From Mycobacterium asiaticum (lineage in GTDB: Bacteria; Actinomycetota; Actinomycetes; Mycobacteriales; Mycobacteriaceae), in the NCBI RefSeq assembly GCF_001673635.1, contig NZ_LZMH01000051.1, positions 1 through 64,000 on the forward strand: a stretch of 64,000 nt of DNA, read 5' to 3'. The position numbers were made by a program, and so were the translations under genes. Positions within the stretch are counted from its first letter, which is position 1, and each line of letters opens with the position of its first letter. The notes beneath the pieces were generated by a model that was given only the letters and a program-made list of their open reading frames with translations, made no database searches and had not been told where the DNA came from. Below are positions 42,583 through 51,304 of this stretch, piece after piece.

Positions 42583-43233
42583 TCAGCAGCACTCCTGGCC
42601 ACGCCAGGCCCGCACACCCTGCCACACCGCGACGCCCGCGACGCCCAGCCCGATCACCGGGTCGATCCACCACCCGCCGGGCCAGGCCGCGGTGACGGCC
42701 AAGCCGAGTAGCACCCCGGCCGCCTGGATGGCGCACAAATAGTTCTGTGTGCCTTCGCCTTTGGTGGCATCCGAGCGCAGGCGTGCACCGAGCCGGTGGT
42801 TGGCCCGGCCCAGCACCGGCATCAGCACCAGCGCCAGCGAGGTCAACACGATGCCTACCACCGAGGTCTCGGCGTGCTCGCCGCTGAGCAGGTGACGGAT
42901 CGACTCGGCCGCCACATACGGGGCCACCAGCCAGAACGACAGCGCCACGCCGCGCTGTGCGCGCCGCTCCGCCGTCTCGGACAGAACGCGGTCGCCACTG
43001 AACCGCCAGATCACCATCGCGCTGGCCAGACCCTCGGACCCGCCGCCCAATGCCCAGCCGGTCAAAGCGATGGAGCCGACCGTCAGGCCCTCCCACAATC
43101 CCACGCCGCCCTCGACAAGCAGCACGGCGAGACTGACCCACGCCAGCCGACGAGCCAGCTGCGCATTGCGCCGCCAGTCGGCGTCTCGCGCAACCGGAGT
43201 CGCCGGCGCGTGGGAGTGGGCCGCGATTTCCAT
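42583..43233 (-). CDS. Integral membrane protein of cation-diffusion-facilitator type (Rv3271c)
   Basis: 216-aa membrane protein with about five to six hydrophobic helices (from residue 30: LAWVSLAVLLVEGGVGLWEG) and an overall plan like CDF transporters, including SIALTGWALGGGSEGLAS in helix 2 and WWIDPVIGLGVAG in helix 6. The metal-coordinating HxxxD/DxxxD positions of true CDF proteins are not kept (no Asp or His in helix 2 or at the helix-5 ETQNYLCAIQ segment), and no cytoplasmic domain follows. It ends with a Cys pair, QECC. It may be a diverged transporter or a regulator. Divergent from the methyltransferase gene. Confidence 0.8.
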   Translation of the reverse strand: MEIAAHSHAPATPVARDADWRRNAQLARRLAWVSLAVLLVEGGVGLWEGLTVGSIALTGWALGGGSEGLASAMVIWRFSGDRVLSETAERRAQRGVALSFWLVAPYVAAESIRHLLSGEHAETSVVGIVLTSLALVLMPVLGRANHRLGARLRSDATKGEGTQNYLCAIQAAGVLLGLAVTAAWPGGWWIDPVIGLGVAGVAVWQGVRAWRGQECC

Positions 43234-43314
43234 CCCACGATGCTAGCGGCGCCGCCGGCATTCCCAGCGCACCGAGTGTGGGCGCGGCCGACGGCTGGTT
43301 AATGTGTCTAAACG

Positions 43315-44244
43315 ATGGCCCGCACGGACAACGACACCTGGGACCTGGCGTCCAGTGTGGGCGCCACGGCCACCATGGTGGCCGCTGGCCGCGCTCGAGC
43401 CAGTCGAGCGGCCCTGATCGATGACCGGTTCGCCGAACCGTTGGTCCGCGCCGTCGGCATCGAGTTCTTCACCCGCTGGGCCACCGGCGAGCTGGATACC
43501 GTCGATGTCGACTTTCCCGATGCCCCGTGGGGCATGCAACGCATGACCGAACAGCAGGCCGCGCGCACCCGCTACATCGACGACTTCTTCACCGGTAGCC
43601 AGGCGGCCGGGATTCGGCAGGCGGTCATTCTGGCCTCCGGACTCGACGCCCGGGGTTACCGGCTGCAGTGGGCGACCGGCACGGTGGTCTTCGAAATAGA
43701 CGTCCCGCAGGTCCTGGAATTCAAAGCCAGCACGCTAGGGGCGCTGGGCGCTGTCGCGGCTGCGGACGTGAGGGGCGTGCCGGTAGATCTGCGCCACGAC
43801 TGGCCGTCGGCGCTGCGACGGGCCGGCTTCGACCCGCAAAAGCCAACCGCATGGGCCGCCGAAGGCCTTTTCGGGTACCTGCCGCCCGACGGTCAGGACC
43901 GCCTCCTGGACGACATCACCACGCTCAGCGCCGACGGCAGCCAGCTGGTGGCCGAAGTGTTCTTCAGCGCCCCGGCCAGCCGCGAACTCTACGACGCAAT
44001 TTTTGCCCGGTGGTATGAACACGGTCTCGACGTCGAGATGGACCGGCTGGGCTTTCCCGGTGAGCGCAACGACGTCGCGACCTATCTGGAACGGCACGGC
44101 TGGCAGGTAGCGCGCACCAAGCTCAACGAGTTGTTGGTGGCCAACGGTTTTCGGCCGCACGCCCGGGACAACTCCGCCGACGAAACTTTGTTCACCGAGA
44201 ATTACTACTGCACCGCGGTGCTGCATCCGGAAAGGCCCCTTTGA
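43315..44244 (+). CDS. SAM-dependent methyltransferase (TIGR00027/LCM-like family)
   Basis: 309-aa class I methyltransferase of the large mycobacterial family with leucine-carboxyl-methyltransferase fold. Motifs: WDLASSVGATATMVAAGRA at the N-terminus, ILASGLDARGYRL (SAM loop) at about residues 100-112, EIDVPQVLEFK, and AAEGLFGYLP. The substrates of this family are largely unknown. The TGA overlaps the following ATG by 1 nt (TGATG), so it is coupled to the CoA transferase. I do not remember a member of this family at this place in H37Rv. Confidence 0.88.
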   Translation: MARTDNDTWDLASSVGATATMVAAGRARASRAALIDDRFAEPLVRAVGIEFFTRWATGELDTVDVDFPDAPWGMQRMTEQQAARTRYIDDFFTGSQAAGIRQAVILASGLDARGYRLQWATGTVVFEIDVPQVLEFKASTLGALGAVAAADVRGVPVDLRHDWPSALRRAGFDPQKPTAWAAEGLFGYLPPDGQDRLLDDITTLSADGSQLVAEVFFSAPASRELYDAIFARWYEHGLDVEMDRLGFPGERNDVATYLERHGWQVARTKLNELLVANGFRPHARDNSADETLFTENYYCTAVLHPERPL

Positions 44245-45416
44245 TGCCGAACAACGCCCCCAAGCCGCTGGACGGTTTCCGGGTCCTCGATTTCACCCAG
44301 AATGTCGCCGGGCCACTGGCCGGGCAGGTGCTGGCCGACCTCGGCGCCGAAGTCATCAAGATCGAAGCGCCCGGCGGAGAGCAGTCCCGCCGCCTCACCT
44401 CGGTGCTGCCCGGACGGCCACCGCTAGCCACCTATTTCTTGCCCAACAACCGCGGCAAGAAGTCGGTGGCAGTGGACCTCACCACCAACGAAGCCAAACA
44501 GCAGATACTGCAGCTCGCTGACACCGCCGACGTCGTGCTGGAAGGCTTCCGGCCCGGCGTGATGGAGCGTCTCGGCCTGGGTCCGGACGAGCTGCGGGCC
44601 CGCAACCCCCGGCTGATCTATGCGCGACTGAGCGCCTTCGGCGGCAACGGGCCCAACGGCACCCGACCCGGCGTCGACCTGATGGTGGCCGCCGAGGCCG
44701 GCATGAGCACCGGCATGCCCACCCCGACCGGCAAACCGCAGATCATCCCGTTCCAGTTGGTGGACAACGCCAGCGGGCATGTCCTGGCTCAGGCGGTGCT
44801 GGCCGCGCTGCTCAATCGGGAACGGCACGGGGTGGGCGACACGGTGCGAGTGGCGATGTATGACGTCGCCGTGGGACTGCAGGCCAACCAGCTGACCATC
44901 CACCTGAACAAGCCCAGCGCCCAACCGGCCACCAAACCCGCGGCGCCGGCCAAGAAACGCAGAGGCGTGGGCTTTGCCACCCAACCGTCGGACGCCTTCA
45001 AGGCCGCCGACGGATACCTCGTGATCAGCGCGTATGTCCCCAAGCACTGGACGAAGCTGTGCCAGGTCATCGGCCGGCCCGAGTTGATCGACGACGAGCG
45101 GTTCGCCGATCAGCGGTCCCGGGCGATCAACTATCCCGAGTTGACCGACGAGCTGGAGTCGGCGCTGGCCGCCAAGACGGCCGCCGAATGGGTGCAGCTC
45201 TTGCAGGAAGCCGGCCTGATGGCCTGCCTGGCCTACACCTGGAAACAGGTGGTCGACACCCCGCTGTTCGCCGAGAACGACCTCGCACTGGCGGTGGGCA
45301 GTGGCGACGACGCCGTCACCGTGATCCGCACTCCGGCAACCTACGCCACGTTCGACGCCAGGGTCACCGAACCGCCCCCCGACGTGGGCGAACACAACGA
45401 TTTGTTTCTCACCTGA
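44244..45416 (+). CDS. Family III CoA transferase (CaiB/BaiF, Rv3272 type)
   Basis: 390-aa acyl-CoA:carboxylate CoA-transferase. N-terminal signature DGFRVLDFTQNVAGPLAGQVLADLGAEVIKIE, followed by NNRGKKSVAVDL and RPGVDLMVAAEAGM with the likely catalytic Asp; the C-terminal half ends with TPLFAENDL. Such enzymes move CoA between carboxylic acids; the donor and acceptor are unknown. ATG 44244 with GGAAAGG upstream is preferred to the TTG one codon earlier. Confidence 0.92.
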   Translation: MPNNAPKPLDGFRVLDFTQNVAGPLAGQVLADLGAEVIKIEAPGGEQSRRLTSVLPGRPPLATYFLPNNRGKKSVAVDLTTNEAKQQILQLADTADVVLEGFRPGVMERLGLGPDELRARNPRLIYARLSAFGGNGPNGTRPGVDLMVAAEAGMSTGMPTPTGKPQIIPFQLVDNASGHVLAQAVLAALLNRERHGVGDTVRVAMYDVAVGLQANQLTIHLNKPSAQPATKPAAPAKKRRGVGFATQPSDAFKAADGYLVISAYVPKHWTKLCQVIGRPELIDDERFADQRSRAINYPELTDELESALAAKTAAEWVQLLQEAGLMACLAYTWKQVVDTPLFAENDLALAVGSGDDAVTVIRTPATYATFDARVTEPPPDVGEHNDLFLT

Positions 45417-45535
45417 CTTTTTGAATGCTGCGCGCTAAACCATCTTTTTATTTGAATTACTCATGAATCGGCGCGGAGTTTGGCGCGGGGCCCTGACCTG
45501 CGTGGAGTATTTGACCATACGGCTACAACGGGATT

Positions 45536-45562
45536 CACATATTTGCTGACGGCAAATATGTG
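45536..45562. promoter_or_regulatory. 27-bp palindrome upstream of the SulP-carbonic anhydrase gene
   Basis: Perfect arms CACATATTTGC and GCAAATATGTG of 11 bp around TGACG. It is A+T-rich in the arms and lies 91 bp before the start codon of the SulP fusion, within a 236-bp intergenic region. Either a dimeric repressor operator or a stable hairpin. The arms are symmetric to the base. Confidence 0.55.
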
Positions 45563-45652
45563 CGTTGCGTTCTGACGCCCGGCGGATACCCAATCGACCC
45601 AATCCGTTCACGCCCGTCGGGAAGGGTCTGCAGGACCGGCCCAAGGAGTTCT

Positions 45653-47902
45653 ATGAGCAGCGCTGCCAACGGCGCCCACGCGGCGCCCCAATCACACCGA
45701 ATACGGGACAACCTGCGCTACGACATACCGGCTTCGCTGGTCGTCTTCCTGGTCGCGTTGCCCCTCTCGCTCGGCATCGCGATCGCCTCGGGGGCTCCGC
45801 TGGCCGCGGGACTGATCGCCGCGGTGATCGGCGGCATCGTCGCCGGTACCTTCGGCGGTTCGGCTGTGCAGGTCAGCGGCCCAGCCGCGGGTCTGACGGT
45901 GGTGGTCGCCGATCTGATCCAGGAGCTCGGCTGGGAGATGTTGTGCGTCATGACCGTCGCGGCGGGCGCGCTACAGATCCTCTTCGGGGTGAGCCGGATG
46001 GCCCGCGCCGCCCTCGCGATTGCTCCGGTGGTGGTACACGCCATGCTGGCCGGCATCGGCATCACGATCGTGCTGCAACAGATCCACGTGCTGGTCGGCG
46101 GAACCGCCCACAGCTCGGCTTGGGAGAACCTGGTGGCGCTGCCCAACGGCCTCCTGCACCACGAACTGCACGAGGTGATCGTTGGCGGCACGGTGATCAT
46201 CATCCTGCTGGCGTGGTCAAAACTGCCGCCGAAATTACGCATGATTCCCGGCGCCCTGGTCGCCATCGTGCTGGCAACCGTACTCGCCAAGCTCGTCGGA
46301 TTGGATGTCGAGCGCATCAATCTGTCGGGTAGCTTCTTCGACGCCATCGGGCTGCCGCAGCTATCGGACAAATCCCCGGGCGGTCAGCCCTGGACCCACG
46401 AGATCAGCGCCATCGTCTTAGGCGTGCTGACGATCGCGCTGATTGCCAGCGTCGAGTCGCTGCTGTGTGCCGTCGGCGTCGACAAGCTGCACAGCGGCCC
46501 CCGTACCAACTTCAACCGGGAGATGATCGGGCAGGGCAGTGCGAATATGTTGTCCGGCTTGCTGGGTGGGTTGCCGATCACCGGTGTGATCGTGCGCAGT
46601 TCGGCCAACGTGGCCGCCGGTGCGCGCACCCGGATGTCCGCGATCCTGCACGGCGTCTGGGTTCTGCTGTTTGCCTCGCTGTTCACCAACCTGGTCGAAC
46701 TCATCCCGAAGGCGGCGCTGGCCGGTCTGTTGATCGTTATCGGCGCCCAGCTCGTAAAACTGGCTCACGTCCAACTAGCTTGGCGTACTGGCAACTTCGT
46801 GATCTACGTCATCACCATTGTGTGCGTCGTGTTCCTCAACCTGCTTGAGGGCGTGGCGATCGGCCTCGGCGTCGCGATTCTGTTCCTGCTGGTGCGGGTG
46901 GTGCAGGCACCAATCGAGGCCAGGCCCGTCGGCGACGAGGCGAAGAAGTGGCACGTCGACATCGACGGCACCCTGAGCTTCCTGTTGATGCCGCGACTGA
47001 CCGGTGTGCTGGCGACCCTGCCACAAGGCTCGGACGTGACACTGAACCTCAACGCTGACTACATCGATCACTCCATCTCCGAGGCGATCTCGGACTGGAA
47101 GGCGGGCCATGAGGCCGGCGGCGGCAAGGTGACCATTCACGAGACGTCACCGGCCGGCCTGTCCAGCGCGCACCACGCCCCGCCTAAGCGCCACATTTCC
47201 CGCTCGCTCCGGGAACCGTGGCCGTCGCGGCGCGACCACGACCACGAACATGAAGAGCCGTCGATTCGGCACGGCATCGAGGAATATCACCGCAACGGGG
47301 TGGGTAGGCTCCACCACCACGTTCCGGAACTGGTCGATTCACAGAACCCCGATACGGTGTTCATTACCTGCGCCGACTCCCGGATCCTGCCCGACGTGAT
47401 CACCGCTAGTCGGCCCGGCGACCTGTACATCGTCCGCAACGTGGGCAACCTCGTTCCCAACAATCCCGACGAGCACTCCGTGGACGCCGCTCTGGACTTC
47501 GCGGTAAACCAACTAGGGGTGAGTTCGGTTGTGATCTGCGGACATTCGTCCTGCCGAGCGATGCAGGCACTGCTCGATCACGAGCAGCCCGGTGAACACT
47601 CGGGGGCCATGGACCAATGGCTCGAGTACGCCGAGGAGAGTCTTGCGCGATACCGCGACGGCCATCCGGCAAGGGTAAGCGCCACCTCCAACGGCTACCG
47701 CTTCAGCGAGGCCGATCAGCTGGCGATCGTGAACGTGGCTGTGCAGGTGGAAAGGCTTTCCCGGCACCCGATGTTGGCCGCTGCGGTTGCCAACGGGTCA
47801 CTGCACGTCGTAGGCATGTTCTTCGACTTCGCCACGGTCCACGTGCACGAGGTGACTCCGGACGGCCTGGTGCACGAGGTCGAAGGGATACCTACGCACT
47901 AG
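45653..47902 (+). CDS. SulP-family transporter fused to beta-carbonic anhydrase (Rv3273 type)
   Basis: 749-aa membrane fusion. Residues about 30-410 form the SulP transmembrane domain (SLVVFLVALPLSLGIAIASGAPLAAGLIAAVIGG split over the first helices, then VSGPAAGLTVVV), a region to about 510 replaces the STAS domain, and residues about 545-749 are a beta-carbonic anhydrase with zinc ligands C573, H631 and C634 (TCADSR, GHSSC) and the D575-R577 dyad. Likely couples bicarbonate (or sulfate) uptake with CO2 hydration. The ATG at 45653 has AAGGAG; the longer frame from 45560 lacks support. Converges on the signalling cassette. Confidence 0.94.
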   Translation: MSSAANGAHAAPQSHRIRDNLRYDIPASLVVFLVALPLSLGIAIASGAPLAAGLIAAVIGGIVAGTFGGSAVQVSGPAAGLTVVVADLIQELGWEMLCVMTVAAGALQILFGVSRMARAALAIAPVVVHAMLAGIGITIVLQQIHVLVGGTAHSSAWENLVALPNGLLHHELHEVIVGGTVIIILLAWSKLPPKLRMIPGALVAIVLATVLAKLVGLDVERINLSGSFFDAIGLPQLSDKSPGGQPWTHEISAIVLGVLTIALIASVESLLCAVGVDKLHSGPRTNFNREMIGQGSANMLSGLLGGLPITGVIVRSSANVAAGARTRMSAILHGVWVLLFASLFTNLVELIPKAALAGLLIVIGAQLVKLAHVQLAWRTGNFVIYVITIVCVVFLNLLEGVAIGLGVAILFLLVRVVQAPIEARPVGDEAKKWHVDIDGTLSFLLMPRLTGVLATLPQGSDVTLNLNADYIDHSISEAISDWKAGHEAGGGKVTIHETSPAGLSSAHHAPPKRHISRSLREPWPSRRDHDHEHEEPSIRHGIEEYHRNGVGRLHHHVPELVDSQNPDTVFITCADSRILPDVITASRPGDLYIVRNVGNLVPNNPDEHSVDAALDFAVNQLGVSSVVICGHSSCRAMQALLDHEQPGEHSGAMDQWLEYAEESLARYRDGHPARVSATSNGYRFSEADQLAIVNVAVQVERLSRHPMLAAAVANGSLHVVGMFFDFATVHVHEVTPDGLVHEVEGIPTH

Positions 47903-47913
47903 CGCGGGACGCC

Positions 47914-48354
47914 CTAGCTCTGCGGCAACCGCACCACCTGCAGGAAGAACTCGTCGATCTGCCGCACCGCGGTGATGAACTGGTCCAAGTCGACCGGCTT
48001 GGTGACATAGGCGTTGGCGTGCAATTTGTAGCTGCGCAGGATGTCCTCCTCGGCCGACGAGGTGGTCAGGACCACCACGGGGATGCGGCACAGGTCGGGG
48101 TCGGACTTGATCTTCTCCAGGAGCTGCCGCCCGTCGTACTTCGGCAGATTCAGGTCCAGCAGGATCAGGTCCGGTCGCGGCGCGTGCTCAAACGAGCCAC
48201 GCCGGTAGAGGTAGTTCAGTCCCTCTTCGCCGTCGTGGGCCACGTGCAGCCGGTTCTTGAGCTTGTTTTGCTCGAAAGCTTCCCGGGTGATCAGCTCGTC
48301 CCCCGGGTCGTCCTCGACGAGCAGGATGTCGATCGCTCTACCGGTCGGTACCAT
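47914..48354 (-). CDS. Single-domain response regulator (Rcp1-like)
   Basis: 146-aa receiver without an output domain. Acidic pocket VEDDPGD at residues 13-19, phosphoacceptor D67 in LLDLNLP, and conserved Lys in YVTKP near 118. Such phytochrome-response (Rcp1/CheY-like) receivers usually take phosphate from a soluble or CHASE3 kinase. The ATG at 48352-48354 lies within the kinase gene end (17-nt overlap), with GAGGGAGC before it. Last gene of the cassette. Confidence 0.92.
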   Translation of the reverse strand: MVPTGRAIDILLVEDDPGDELITREAFEQNKLKNRLHVAHDGEEGLNYLYRRGSFEHAPRPDLILLDLNLPKYDGRQLLEKIKSDPDLCRIPVVVLTTSSAEEDILRSYKLHANAYVTKPVDLDQFITAVRQIDEFFLQVVRLPQS

Positions 48355-49957
48355 TGCTTGCTCCCTCTGTGGCCAAGTGTTTCTCCGCCGCACCTGTCCT
48401 GGCGGCGACAGGCAGCGTGAACTCGAACCGGGTTCCCCCGGTGTAGGACGTGTCGATCCGGATCGTGCCGCCGTGATGCTCGACGATCTTCTTGCACATC
48501 GCGAGACCGAGCCCAGTACCGGTATACATCTCGCGGCCGTGCAGGCGCTGGAAGATGACAAACACCTTGTCCGAGAATTCCGCCGGGATGCCGATGCCGT
48601 TGTCGGTAACGGTGATCAGCCAGTGGCCCTCTTGGTCCCCGCTACCTAGGCGGCAATCGATGACGATGCGCGGCGCCTCGCCCTCGCGGCGGAACTTCAT
48701 GGCATTGCCGATCAGGTTCTGCCATAGCTGCGTCAAAAGCGTGGAATCGCCGTAGATTTCGGGCAGCCGGCTGGGGCGCACGATCTCGGCGCCGGATTCA
48801 TCCCGCGCCGCGGCGAGGTTGCCCAACGCCATGTCCAGCGTGGTGTCCAGGGCGACCGCACCGTATTTGGTGTTCAGCCGGCCGACCCGGGAAAAACTGA
48901 GCAGGTCGTTGATCAGCACCTGCATCCGCTTGGCGCCGTCCACCGCGAAGTTGATGTACTCGACGCCGCGTTCATCCAGCTTGTCGCCGTAGCGCTTCTC
49001 GATCAGTTGGCAGAACGAGGCGACCTTGCGCAGCGGCTCCTGCAAGTCGTGCGAAGCCACGTACGCGAACTGCTCCAATTCGGTGTTGGAACGCAGCAAC
49101 TCCTTGGCCTGCTCGTCCAGTTGCGCTTGAGCCGAGCGCGACGCCTCGAGTTCTGCCACGATCCGCTGCCGCATGTTCTCCACGTCGACCGCGATGCCGC
49201 GGATGTCGGCCGGTCGTGCCGGCGGCGTGATGCTGTCGCCGAAATGGCCGTCGGTGATTCGACGGCACGCCGCGGCCAGCTGTTCGAGCGGCCGCGTGAC
49301 CGAGCGCTGCACCAGGAGCCCCAGCAGCGCAGCCGTGGCGATGAAGCTCAGCACCATGGCGCCCAGCACCCGGTCGCGCCAGTCATTTATCCGCTCGATC
49401 TTCGCGGCGCCAGCATCCCGGGCGGCACTTAGATGCGCGGTCTGGACATCGAAAAGGGCACGCAGGTAGTCGAATTCGGCTTTGCCGAGCGCCGACATGG
49501 CGCCCGGCAGCACGGTCGGCTCGTTGGGGGTCACCCGGCCGATCAGGGGCTCGGCGAAGTCTCTGCGCCAATTGGCCGCCGCGGTCTCGATGGCATTGAG
49601 GTCGGCGAGCAGGTCCTTGTGTCCGGCCAGCCGGGTGCGGATGTCTCGGGAAGCCGCTTCTTCGACGCGGATCCCGTCGTAGTAGGGCGTCAGGAACTGC
49701 CGATCGGCCGAGATCAAGTATCCCCGCAGTCCCGTTTCCTGATCGCGCAAGGCCGACTGCAGCTGGGAAGCCGCAACCCGCGCCGGTTGAATGTCGTCGC
49801 GCAGCGATCGCGACACCTCGTCGGTGCGCTCCAGGAGGATGGCACCGACCACCGCGCCGATCAGCACCAGCAGCCCCATCGTCGAGAGCACCAGGGCGAG
49901 CCACCCGCGCACGGTCAGGCGCGGCTTGTCCAGCGAGCCCGACGCGTCGCTTCTCAC
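48338..49957 (-). CDS. CHASE3-type membrane histidine kinase
   Basis: 539-aa sensor kinase. A TM helix at about residues 17-42, an extracytoplasmic CHASE3-like helical domain (about 45-195; RDQETGLRGYLISADRQFL), a second TM (about 200-222), HAMP, then HisKA with H303 in YVASHDLQEPLRKV, and HATPase motifs NLIGNAMKFR, DNGIGIP and GTGLGLAMCKKIVEHHGG. This HisKA subtype is common to kinases that use Rcp-like receivers. The GTG start overlaps the preceding stop by 4 nt. Confidence 0.93.
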   Translation of the reverse strand: MRSDASGSLDKPRLTVRGWLALVLSTMGLLVLIGAVVGAILLERTDEVSRSLRDDIQPARVAASQLQSALRDQETGLRGYLISADRQFLTPYYDGIRVEEAASRDIRTRLAGHKDLLADLNAIETAAANWRRDFAEPLIGRVTPNEPTVLPGAMSALGKAEFDYLRALFDVQTAHLSAARDAGAAKIERINDWRDRVLGAMVLSFIATAALLGLLVQRSVTRPLEQLAAACRRITDGHFGDSITPPARPADIRGIAVDVENMRQRIVAELEASRSAQAQLDEQAKELLRSNTELEQFAYVASHDLQEPLRKVASFCQLIEKRYGDKLDERGVEYINFAVDGAKRMQVLINDLLSFSRVGRLNTKYGAVALDTTLDMALGNLAAARDESGAEIVRPSRLPEIYGDSTLLTQLWQNLIGNAMKFRREGEAPRIVIDCRLGSGDQEGHWLITVTDNGIGIPAEFSDKVFVIFQRLHGREMYTGTGLGLAMCKKIVEHHGGTIRIDTSYTGGTRFEFTLPVAARTGAAEKHLATEGASNGTDR

Positions 49958-51156
49958 GTTTGGGTCCGCTCCACCCGGACCACGGCAATGTCGTCGGTCA
50001 GCCCGCCGTGGCTCTGCGCCAGTTGCTGGGCACCGTCGATCAACGCGTCGACGAACTGCGGCCCGGGCAAATGTGCGTGGCTGCGTGCCAGTGCGAGCAG
50101 TCCGTCTTCACCGAGGCGTCGGTTTCCTTGGCCGGAGTAGCCCTCGAAAAGCCCGTCCGTCAGCAGCAACAACCCGCAGCCCGCGGGCAGCACCAGCTCG
50201 TGTTGCGGCCAGTCGTCGCCCTGCAGCCCCAGCGCCGGCCCGTAGGGCGGCTCCAGCCAGTCCACGGTGCCGGCACCGTGCAACAGCATCCCCGGGTGAC
50301 CCGCGCGGACCGCCCTGACCGGATAGGAGTTGGGCGGACCGGCCGGGATGGCCAGGCTCAGCACGGTGGCGAAGACACCGTTCTCCGCACGCTCGGCGTG
50401 CAGCAGCCGATCCAGTTGCTTCATCTGTGCCGCGCCATGGATACCGGCGAAAGTCAGTGTCCGCCAGGCGATCCGCAGCGCCGCCCCCAGCGCGGCCTCG
50501 TCAGGGCCGTGTCCGGCGACATCACCGATCAGCACATGGGTGACCCGGTCAGGGGTCTGCACGACATCGTAAAAATCGCCGCACAGCAAAGCGTTCTCCC
50601 GGCTTGGCCGGTACCGAGTGACGATTTCGACGCCCGGGTTGTCCAGCAGCAGCGGCGAAGGCAGCAGTCCACGTTCCAGCAGTGCGTTCTCGCGGGCGCG
50701 GACCTGGCTGGCCTGCAGGTCGGCGGCGATCAGTTCGGCACGCTTGCGTTCAATCGCATAGAGCAGCGCCCGCCGCAGCATCTCCGGCTCGACACGCCCC
50801 TTGACCAAATAATCCTGCGCGCCGGCGGCCACCGCGGAAGCGCCGAAGTATTCATCGTTGAGGCCGGTCAGCACGACGATGGGGACGGTGGAATCGCTTT
50901 TGAGGATGCGATCGAGGGCGTCGATCCCGTTGGCGTCCGGCAGGTTGAGGTCGAGCAGCACGCAGTCGGGACGGGCGGAGGCCAGCATGCGCTCGGCGTG
51001 CGCGATCGACTGCGCCCAGACCACCTCGATGTCGGCGACGGCATCGGCGATCAAATCTTCGACGAGTACCGCGTCGGCTCGGTCATCTTCGACCAATAAA
51101 AGGGACAACGACTGCCAGCTGGGCGCCGGGGCAACGGAATCACCTACCGACGTCAA
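49954..51156 (-). CDS. Receiver-PP2C (SpoIIE/RsbU-type) phosphatase response regulator
   Basis: 400-aa protein: receiver (residues 17-135; VEDDRADAV, D69 in LLDLNLP, LVKGRV) and a C-terminal serine/threonine phosphatase domain (about 185-398; CGDFYDV, DVAGHGPDEA, GHPGMLL, LLLTDGLFEGY, GLTDDIAVV). Such proteins dephosphorylate anti-anti-sigma factors in partner-switching. No anti-sigma or STAS gene lies in the window. TTG start (51154-51156) with GAGGTGA 8 nt before. First gene of the cassette. Confidence 0.92.
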   Translation of the reverse strand: MTSVGDSVAPAPSWQSLSLLLVEDDRADAVLVEDLIADAVADIEVVWAQSIAHAERMLASARPDCVLLDLNLPDANGIDALDRILKSDSTVPIVVLTGLNDEYFGASAVAAGAQDYLVKGRVEPEMLRRALLYAIERKRAELIAADLQASQVRARENALLERGLLPSPLLLDNPGVEIVTRYRPSRENALLCGDFYDVVQTPDRVTHVLIGDVAGHGPDEAALGAALRIAWRTLTFAGIHGAAQMKQLDRLLHAERAENGVFATVLSLAIPAGPPNSYPVRAVRAGHPGMLLHGAGTVDWLEPPYGPALGLQGDDWPQHELVLPAGCGLLLLTDGLFEGYSGQGNRRLGEDGLLALARSHAHLPGPQFVDALIDGAQQLAQSHGGLTDDIAVVRVERTQT

Positions 51157-51304
51157 GTTCCGATCACCTCACACCCTCCTGGGCAGCCGGAAACTCCATG
51201 TCCGGAACGCGTAGCCGACCATCCCGACTGGTGGCTCAATCGCGTGGACCTGGTCAGCAGGATCCTAAGCGGTGGGCTGGCTTTTACGGTCCTGTTCGGG
51301 AAAG

